A program made the position numbers and the translations under genes. Positions 16,016 to 21,093 of a DNA stretch of 21,093 bases are shown here, one piece after another. Below the pieces are notes generated by a model. It did no database searches. It was given only the letters and a program-made list of their open reading frames with translations, and was not told the origin of the DNA. Numbering within the stretch: position 1 is the stretch's first letter; each line of letters opens with the position of its first letter. The stretch comes from Lachnospiraceae bacterium (GTDB lineage: Bacteria; Bacillota_A; Clostridia; Lachnospirales; Lachnospiraceae), in assembly GCA_024691045.1 (NCBI GenBank), contig JAILOC010000207.1, positions 1 to 21,093 of the forward strand. Reading direction: 5' to 3'.

Positions 16016-16027
16016 AACGGCTATTAT
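15999..16027 (+). promoter_or_regulatory. mecA promoter
   Basis: TTGACG (15999-16004), a 17-base spacer and TATTAT (16022-16027) form a near-consensus sigma-A promoter. The start point would be about 16034, giving a leader of about 27 bases that is mostly taken up by a palindrome and the Shine-Dalgarno. Confidence 0.7.
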
Positions 16028-16034
16028 ATGAAAA

Positions 16035-16048
16035 ATCTTGTACAAGAT
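16035..16048. promoter_or_regulatory. Perfect 14-bp palindrome at the mecA start point, operator candidate
   Basis: ATCTTGTACAAGAT is a perfect dyad covering the predicted transcription start and touching the GGGGGA ribosome binding site at 16049-16054. A dimeric repressor bound here would block initiation. As RNA it could also form a short hairpin next to the Shine-Dalgarno. Confidence 0.45.
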
Positions 16049-16060
16049 GGGGGAAAATAA

Positions 16061-16855
16061 GTGAACATTGAAGTATTGGGTAACCTGAGAGTCAAGTGTA
16101 CCCTTACAAGTGAATATCTGAAATCGCGCTGGATAGATCCCGGCGATCTGGCATACGGATCCGAGGCGGCAACCGCGCTCTTCAGGGACATTATCGAAGA
16201 GACAAGGGAAAGGTTCGGTATTGATTTCGGGGCAAGAGAGAACCATCCCGTCATGATCGAAGCCATCCCCATGGGAGAAGGCTCCCTGTCGGTCATCATA
16301 AGCAAGGCCGAGGATGCGGAGGAGCTGGATACCAGATTCTCCAGATTTTCCCCGGAGCATGCCGCGGACGGAATAACTCCCGATTACGGCGATGAAGAGG
16401 ATGATATCGACGACGAGGATGACAGCACCTGGTCCCAGGCTCCCGCATTCCGCGAGCGCAGGCGTTCGTCAAAGCCGTCCGTCAGGAAGAACGTCAGTGA
16501 ATTCGGCAAGCCCTTCTTTGAAACGCTCGAAAAGGAAAGAGAGCTTATACGCGAAGGCGGCTGTCTCGTGACCATAACATTTGACATGATCGGTGATCTC
16601 TACGACCTCGCATCCGCAGGTCCTGCATACGGAGGCGAGACATCCCTTTACAAAAACTCCTCTACCGGCAAGTACCTGCTGGTCATTCCCGCAGAAGGTG
16701 AAGAATATGCACAGGCGATGAGCTTTGCAGAGGCCGCATCGGAGTTCGGAAAGGCTCGCATCGTGCCCAGAGCGGGAGCCGCATTTCTCGACAAGGATTA
16801 CGAATGCCTGATAGGAACCGGTGCCCTTAAGAAGATCTCGGGAAAAAGCGTGTAA
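16061..16855 (+). CDS. MecA-family adaptor protein for ClpC
   Basis: The 264-residue protein has the MecA layout. An N-terminal domain (about 1-85) contains EYLKSRWIDPGDLAY and the block AIPMGEGSLSVIISKAED. An acidic linker (about 105-122, DEEDDIDDEDD) comes next. A C-terminal domain (about 165-264) holds SLYKNSSTGKYLLVIP, the part that contacts ClpC in Bacillus. MecA proteins bind targets with the N domain and deliver them to ClpCP, in competence and general protein quality control. The linker is longer and more charged than in Bacillus. The start is GTG at 16061, supported by GGGGGA 6 bases upstream. It is monocistronic, between its own promoter and a hairpin terminator. Confidence 0.85.
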   Translation: MNIEVLGNLRVKCTLTSEYLKSRWIDPGDLAYGSEAATALFRDIIEETRERFGIDFGARENHPVMIEAIPMGEGSLSVIISKAEDAEELDTRFSRFSPEHAADGITPDYGDEEDDIDDEDDSTWSQAPAFRERRRSSKPSVRKNVSEFGKPFFETLEKERELIREGGCLVTITFDMIGDLYDLASAGPAYGGETSLYKNSSTGKYLLVIPAEGEEYAQAMSFAEAASEFGKARIVPRAGAAFLDKDYECLIGTGALKKISGKSV

Positions 16856-16879
16856 TAACAATTGTTTTTTATATTTTTC

Positions 16880-16948
16880 AGGGACGGTTTCCGCGTTCTG
16901 TTTCCGGCAAAAACTTCAGGCCGGAAGCAGAACCCGGAAGCCGTCCCT
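16880..16948 (+). terminator. Long 29-bp hairpin after mecA, probable terminator
   Basis: Arms at 16880-16908 and 16920-16948 pair over 29 positions with 26 Watson-Crick pairs, two G-U pairs and one C-C mismatch, with an 11-base loop. The outer arms are AGGGACGG and CCGTCCCT. TTTGTTAT follows on the plus strand, a modest T tract. It lies between mecA and the gdpP promoter. Confidence 0.65.
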
Positions 16949-16985
16949 TTGTTATACGTTCAATATGTTTTTATACAGGGGTTTA

Positions 16986-16994
16986 TGCTATAAT
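16986..16994 (+). promoter_or_regulatory. Extended -10 promoter of the gdpP operon
   Basis: TGcTATAAT at 16986-16994 is a consensus extended -10. A weak -35 is all that can be seen upstream. The start would be near 17001, leaving a 35-base leader with AAAGGA before the ATG at 17036. The flanking bases closely match the DUF402 gene promoter. Confidence 0.65.
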
Positions 16995-17035
16995 GTACTG
17001 AGTCTTTTCCATTAAAATGCGAAAGGAAAAACCAG

Positions 17036-19093
17036 ATGATGAAAACCCGCTTAAAGGTAAAGGGGCATTTAAGATCGTATATGCGCTTCAGCATATATCT
17101 CGGACTGCTTCTCCTTGCCGTTAATGCAGCCATATTCCTTGTAAGCATCCAGGCAGGTGCGCTCCTTTGCGTATTTACCCTTTTCTATTTTATTGTTTCC
17201 CTTACCCTGTATTACAACAACAAGCCCATGATCATGAATGAGCTTGTAAGCTTTGCGACAGAGTACGGGCAGATCCAGAGAAAGCTCCTCAGGGAACTCG
17301 ACATCCCCTATGCCCTTCTCGACGAAGACGGCAAGGTCATGTGGACCAATCTGGCTTTCGAACAGATCACCGACGAACCGAAGAAATACAATAAATCCAT
17401 CACCTCGATATTCCCCGTCATAACCGGAGACAAGCTCCCCAGGGATGAGGATTCGGATGAAGCGGAATTCGATATTGAGCACGAAGGCAGGGACTACAGC
17501 ATACGCCTCAAGAGAATCCCTCTCAAGGAAATGGCCGAAAACAGCGATCTGATCGAAGCCGAAGGCTATAACGGATATCTTATCGCGATGTTCATGTTCG
17601 ATAAGACCGCACTCAACATCGCACTCCAGGAACTCGATGACCAGTCCCTCTGCGTAGGAATGATCTACCTGGACAATTTCGACGAAGCAATGGAAAGTGT
17701 CGAAGAGGTTAAGCAGAGTCTCCTTGCTGCACTCATAGACAGGAAGGTCAACAAGTACATATCCGGTCTCGACGGAATCTGCCGCAAGACCGAGAAAGAC
17801 AAGTACCTTGTGATCCTCCGCAAAAAAGCGATCGCCGAGATGCAGGACAGGCACTTCGAACTGCTCCAGGATATCAAAACGGTCAAGCTCGGTGAAAATT
17901 CCATGGCGGTCACCACAAGTATCGGTCTCGGCGTGGACGGTCTCACATATGCACAAAATTATGAGTACGCACGCAATGCGATCGACCTCGCACTCGGCAG
18001 AGGCGGCGACCAGGCAGTCATCAAGACCAAGGACCAGGTTACCTACTACGGCGGAAAGTCACAGACCATTGAAAAGAGCACCAGGGTCAAGGCCCGTGTC
18101 AAGGCCCAGGCTCTCCGTGAGATCATCACAGCCAAGGACAATGTCCTCATCATGGGACACAGCCGTCCCGATGCGGACTCGTTCGGTGCAGCCGTCGGTA
18201 TCTACTGTATATCCAAGGTCCTCGGAAAGAGTGCCTATATCGTAATGGACAATCCTACCAGTGAAGTCCAGCCACTTATAGATACCTTCATAAGCGGCGG
18301 CGAGGAATACGAAGAAGTCATGATCAGTTCACAGCAGGCTATAGACCTCGCCAATGCAGGCTCGGTACTCGTTGTTGTAGACGTCAACAAGCCTTCGATC
18401 ACGGAATGTCCCGACCTGATCAAGTACTGCAAGACCATTGTTGTTCTCGATCACCACAGATCAGGAAGCGAAGTCATCGAGAATGCCACTCTTTCGTATA
18501 TCGAGCCTTATGCATCCAGCGCATGTGAGATGATATCCGAGATACTCCAGTATGCTGCGGATAATGTCAAGATCCGTCCCGAAGAAGCCGACTGCATGTA
18601 TTCCGGCATTATGGTCGACTCCAATTCCTTCCAGAGCAAGGCCGGCGTAAGAACCTTCGAAGCAGCCGCTTTTCTCAGAAGATGCGGTGCGGATGTGACC
18701 AGGGTAAGAAAGATGTTCCGCGCAGGTGCGGATGAATACAGGGCAAAGGCCGATACCGTATCCCAGGCGGAGATATACCGCGGAGCCTATGCGATAAGTA
18801 TATGTACCGCGGACGATTGTCCCAGCCCCACCCTCATCGGTGCACAGGCAGCGAACGAGCTCCTCAATATCAGGGGCATCAAAGCAAGCTTTGTTCTCAC
18901 GGACTTTGCGGGCAAGATACATATAAGCGCAAGATCCATAGACGAAGTAAACGTCCAGCTCATCATGGAGCATATGGGCGGAGGCGGACACCTCTCTGTT
19001 GCGGCCTGCCAGCTTGAAGGCGCACAGATCGAGGAAGCCATCGGAGAACTTAAAAACACAATTGATTCTTTGACAGAAAGCGGTGAGATCTAA
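17036..19093 (+). CDS. gdpP: Cyclic-di-AMP phosphodiesterase GdpP (YybT family)
   Basis: This 685-residue membrane protein cleaves c-di-AMP to pApA. The order of parts matches GdpP: two membrane helices (about 17-37 and 42-60), a PAS domain (about 78-190), a degenerate GGDEF domain (about 203-340) that lacks a readable GGDEF sequence as usual in the family, and a DHH-DHHA1 phosphodiesterase. Metal-site motifs are GHSRPDADS (374-382), VVVDV (447-451), DHH (472-474) and MVDSN (526-530), with GGGGH (648-652) in DHHA1. It starts at the first of two ATGs with AAAGGA 8 bases upstream; Met2 is equally possible. The stop shares one base with rplI (TAATG). Confidence 0.95.
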   Translation: MMKTRLKVKGHLRSYMRFSIYLGLLLLAVNAAIFLVSIQAGALLCVFTLFYFIVSLTLYYNNKPMIMNELVSFATEYGQIQRKLLRELDIPYALLDEDGKVMWTNLAFEQITDEPKKYNKSITSIFPVITGDKLPRDEDSDEAEFDIEHEGRDYSIRLKRIPLKEMAENSDLIEAEGYNGYLIAMFMFDKTALNIALQELDDQSLCVGMIYLDNFDEAMESVEEVKQSLLAALIDRKVNKYISGLDGICRKTEKDKYLVILRKKAIAEMQDRHFELLQDIKTVKLGENSMAVTTSIGLGVDGLTYAQNYEYARNAIDLALGRGGDQAVIKTKDQVTYYGGKSQTIEKSTRVKARVKAQALREIITAKDNVLIMGHSRPDADSFGAAVGIYCISKVLGKSAYIVMDNPTSEVQPLIDTFISGGEEYEEVMISSQQAIDLANAGSVLVVVDVNKPSITECPDLIKYCKTIVVLDHHRSGSEVIENATLSYIEPYASSACEMISEILQYAADNVKIRPEEADCMYSGIMVDSNSFQSKAGVRTFEAAAFLRRCGADVTRVRKMFRAGADEYRAKADTVSQAEIYRGAYAISICTADDCPSPTLIGAQAANELLNIRGIKASFVLTDFAGKIHISARSIDEVNVQLIMEHMGGGGHLSVAACQLEGAQIEEAIGELKNTIDSLTESGEI

Positions 19094-19539
19094 TGAAGAT
19101 TATTCTTTTACAGGACGAGAAGAAACTCGGCAAAAAAGGTGACATCATAAACGCAAGCGACGGATATGCCAGAAACTACATCCTTCCCAAGGGAATAGGT
19201 GTGGAGGCTACCGCAGCCAATATCAACGACCTCAAGCTCCAGAAAGCCAATGAAAAGAAGATCGCTGATGAAAAGCTTGCAGAAGCACAGGCGCTTTCCG
19301 AAAAGCTCGGTTCCATATCGGTCAGGACCTCAATCAAGACCGGTGCGGGCGGACGTTCCTTCGGCTCCGTATCATCCAAGGAGATCGCAGAGGAATGTGC
19401 CAAGCAGCACGGCATCACTCTCGACAAGAAAAAGATCGTACTCGATGATGCAATCAAAGCTCCCGGAACATATAACGTTCAGGTTAAGCTTCATCCCCAG
19501 GTAACCGCTTCCTTAAGCATCAAAGTCGAAGAGGCTTGA
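19093..19539 (+). CDS. rplI: 50S ribosomal protein L9
   Basis: This is a 148-residue 23S rRNA-binding protein of the large subunit. The N-terminal domain has the L9 signature GKKGDIINASDGYARNYILP (residues 14-33), followed by the long connecting helix (about 40-75) and a C-terminal domain with GAGGRSFGSVSSKEIAE. The length is standard. It overlaps gdpP by one base and ends one base before dnaB, so the three are tightly coupled. The same order is known from Bacillus and many other Firmicutes. Confidence 0.97.
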   Translation: MKIILLQDEKKLGKKGDIINASDGYARNYILPKGIGVEATAANINDLKLQKANEKKIADEKLAEAQALSEKLGSISVRTSIKTGAGGRSFGSVSSKEIAEECAKQHGITLDKKKIVLDDAIKAPGTYNVQVKLHPQVTASLSIKVEEA

Positions 19540-19540
19540 T

Positions 19541-20926
19541 ATGGACGGATTTAACGAAAATGTCATCAAAAAAATAATGCCCCACGACGATGATGCCGAA
19601 AGAGCCGTACTCACAAGTATGCTCATGAGTTCCAAGGCCATTGCCGAGGTTCAGGAGATCATCAAGGCAGGGGACGAATTCTATAACAGGATTTTCGGAT
19701 ATATTTACGATATCATCGTCGAAATGGAGAACGGCGGCCAGAAGGTCGATCCCGTTACTCTCAAGGACAAGCTCGGAGAAAACGAGAAAACTGCCAATGC
19801 AGCAAATCTCCCCTTCATTATGGACATAATGAAGGATTCCGCAACCAGCACCAGTGCAAACGCTTCGTACTATGCGGAGATAGTCCATAGAAAAGCCGAG
19901 AGCAGAAGCCTTATAACGGCCGCTGAGGCGATCGCCGAAAACGGATACCGCGACGACACGGACGTGACCGATCTTTTCGATGATGCGGAAAAGAAGATCT
20001 TCGAAGCAACCCAGTCAAGAGTAGTAAGAGACATCAAGCCAATAGACGACATCTTCTTCGAGGCACTGTCCAACGTCGCAATAGCTTATCGTAATCAGGG
20101 AACCGTAACCGGTATTGCTACCGGATTCTCCGATCTCGATTACCTGACGTCCGGATTCCAGAGATCCGACTTTATACTGATAGCCGCAAGACCCTCGATG
20201 GGAAAGACCGCATTTGCCCTCAACATAGCGGAGCATATGGCTCTGAAAGGGAAAAAGGGCGTCGGCATCTTTTCGCTGGAAATGAGCTCTACCCAGCTGG
20301 CCAACAGATTGATGGCCATGAACGCAAGGGTCAGCGTATCACTTCTCAGAAACGGCAAGATCTCAGGTGACGATTACCAGAAGATCACGGAGAGCGGAAG
20401 CCTTTATGCGGGATCAAACCTGTTCATAGACGATACACCCGGAATCTCGGTATCCGAGGTAAGGGCAAAGTGCAGAAGGCTCAAGGCCGCAGGCAAGCTC
20501 GATATCATCTTCATCGACTACCTTCAGCTTATGCAGGGCTCAGGCCGTGCGGAAAGCAGACAGCAGGAGGTCTCTCAGATATCAAGAGACTTAAAGGGAC
20601 TTGCCCGTGAGCTCAACATTCCCGTTGTGGCACTCTCACAGCTTTCGCGAACCGTGGAAAGCCGTAAGCCTCCCAAGCCCATGCTTTCAGATCTGCGTGA
20701 ATCCGGTGCGATCGAGCAGGATGCCGATATCGTAATGTTCATTTACCGTGAGGATTACTATAACAAGGATACCAAGAGAAAGAACGTATCCGACATCATC
20801 ATTGCCAAGCAGAGAAACGGCCCGGTTGACGAGTTCCCTCTTGTATGGCTGCCCGAGTACACCAAGTTCGCCAATATGAGCAAGGATGAGAAGGATAAAT
20901 TAAAGAGCCAGGGCTCCGAAGAATAA
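19541..20926 (+). CDS. dnaB: Replicative DNA helicase
   Basis: The 461-residue hexameric helicase unwinds the fork ahead of the polymerase. The N-terminal helical domain (about 10-115, PHDDDAERAVLTSML) is joined by a linker to the RecA-like domain. That domain has Walker A ARPSMGKT (216-223), the catalytic Glu in FSLEMS (near 247), Walker B IIFIDYLQL (322-330), SQLSRTVESR and the arginine-finger region AKQRNGP (422-428). I see no intein or insertion. It is the last gene of the gdpP-rplI-dnaB operon, with a hairpin 31 bases after the stop. Confidence 0.97.
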   Translation: MDGFNENVIKKIMPHDDDAERAVLTSMLMSSKAIAEVQEIIKAGDEFYNRIFGYIYDIIVEMENGGQKVDPVTLKDKLGENEKTANAANLPFIMDIMKDSATSTSANASYYAEIVHRKAESRSLITAAEAIAENGYRDDTDVTDLFDDAEKKIFEATQSRVVRDIKPIDDIFFEALSNVAIAYRNQGTVTGIATGFSDLDYLTSGFQRSDFILIAARPSMGKTAFALNIAEHMALKGKKGVGIFSLEMSSTQLANRLMAMNARVSVSLLRNGKISGDDYQKITESGSLYAGSNLFIDDTPGISVSEVRAKCRRLKAAGKLDIIFIDYLQLMQGSGRAESRQQEVSQISRDLKGLARELNIPVVALSQLSRTVESRKPPKPMLSDLRESGAIEQDADIVMFIYREDYYNKDTKRKNVSDIIIAKQRNGPVDEFPLVWLPEYTKFANMSKDEKDKLKSQGSEE

Positions 20927-20956
20927 GCTTTGCCCCGGGTTTCGAATGAGAAAAAA

Positions 20957-20985
20957 AAAGCGCAAGTGCTAAGCACTTGCGCTTT
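20957..20985. terminator. Terminator shared by dnaB and the convergent ferredoxin gene
   Basis: A perfect 13-bp stem (aaagcgcaagtgc at 20957-20969 with its complement at 20973-20985) has a 3-base loop. Nine A residues flank it on the left, so it is strongest for the minus-strand ferredoxin transcript (T9 tail). On the plus strand it has only TTTAGTCTT. Confidence 0.88.
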
Positions 20986-20998
20986 AGTCTTATATGGA

Positions 20999-21093
20999 TC
21001 AAGCCTGCTCGATAGCACCTACAGGGCACTGTCCTGCGCATGCTCCGCAGTCGATGCACTTCTCGGGATCGATCTCAAACTTTCCGTCTGCCA
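20999..21093 (-). CDS. 4Fe-4S ferredoxin-type protein, C-terminal fragment
   Basis: Thirty-one complete codons plus a stop at 20999 are present; the start lies outside the window. The visible protein includes KCIDCGACAGQCPVGAIEQA, a complete C-x2-C-x2-C-x3-C-P cluster-binding motif preceded by KFEIDPE. This is typical of the small clostridial ferredoxins of about 55-60 residues that carry low-potential electrons. If so, about half the gene is present and the first cluster motif is off the edge. A larger protein ending in such a domain cannot be excluded. Confidence 0.85.
   Translation of the reverse strand, partial: ADGKFEIDPEKCIDCGACAGQCPVGAIEQA

Noticed and set aside
15346..16060. SRP RNA, tmRNA, RNase P RNA or a T-box leader
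   Set aside because: I looked on both strands for the SRP apical loop, the RNase P GAGGAAAGUC core, a tRNA-like CCA end and the T-box sequence, and found none.
17069..17956. Long antisense frame (295 codons) within gdpP
   Set aside because: It lies wholly opposite the conserved PAS/GGDEF coding sequence. It arises from codon bias on the real strand and has no recognisable domain.

Overview
The window reads as core chromosome of a Gram-positive anaerobe in the class Clostridia, most likely Lachnospiraceae or a close relative. The clues are an F-type ATP synthase c subunit with a Na+-type ion site, a MecA adaptor, a DUF402 protein, a GdpP/L9/DnaB cluster and a clostridial 4Fe-4S ferredoxin. 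The taxonomic call is inference from gene content. I see no rRNA, tRNA, CRISPR array, recognisable transposase or prophage.

Layout. (1) 1-5540, minus strand: the ATP synthase operon, read from the right as atpZ, an atpI-like gene, atpB, E, F, H, A, G and the first codons of atpD. A sigma-A type promoter lies at its head. (2) 5556-6156, plus strand: a divergent monocistronic DUF402 gene ending in a two-way terminator. (3) 6175-15239, minus strand: eight tightly packed genes (GH18 glycosidase, TsaC/Sua5, RpiB, Upp, dCMP deaminase, SleB-type cell wall hydrolase, SbcD/YhaO-like phosphoesterase, SbcC/YhaN-like membrane ATPase). Several overlap as ATGA or TAATG, so they look like one operon with its own promoter at 15294-15322. 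(4) 15240-16060: an 821-base gene-poor region with a strong minus-strand terminator, two minus-strand promoter candidates, several hairpins and a 9-bp direct repeat. It probably encodes a small structured RNA. (5) 16061-16855, plus strand: a mecA-like adaptor gene whose promoter carries a perfect 14-bp palindrome at the start point. (6) 16986-20926, plus strand: the gdpP-rplI-dnaB operon. (7) 20957-21093: a shared terminator and the end of a minus-strand ferredoxin gene.

Functionally, the left part is energy conservation. The central operon mixes tRNA modification (t6A), pentose phosphate and pyrimidine salvage with envelope remodelling (two secreted or anchored hydrolases) and an SbcCD-like DNA-processing pair. 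The right part is c-di-AMP turnover, ribosome assembly and replication.

The most novel-looking places are the 15.35-16.05 kb intergenic region (candidate RNA gene, overlapping divergent promoters, operator-like palindrome) and the membrane-anchored SbcC-like ATPase operon. No clearly new multi-gene defence or mobile system is visible.
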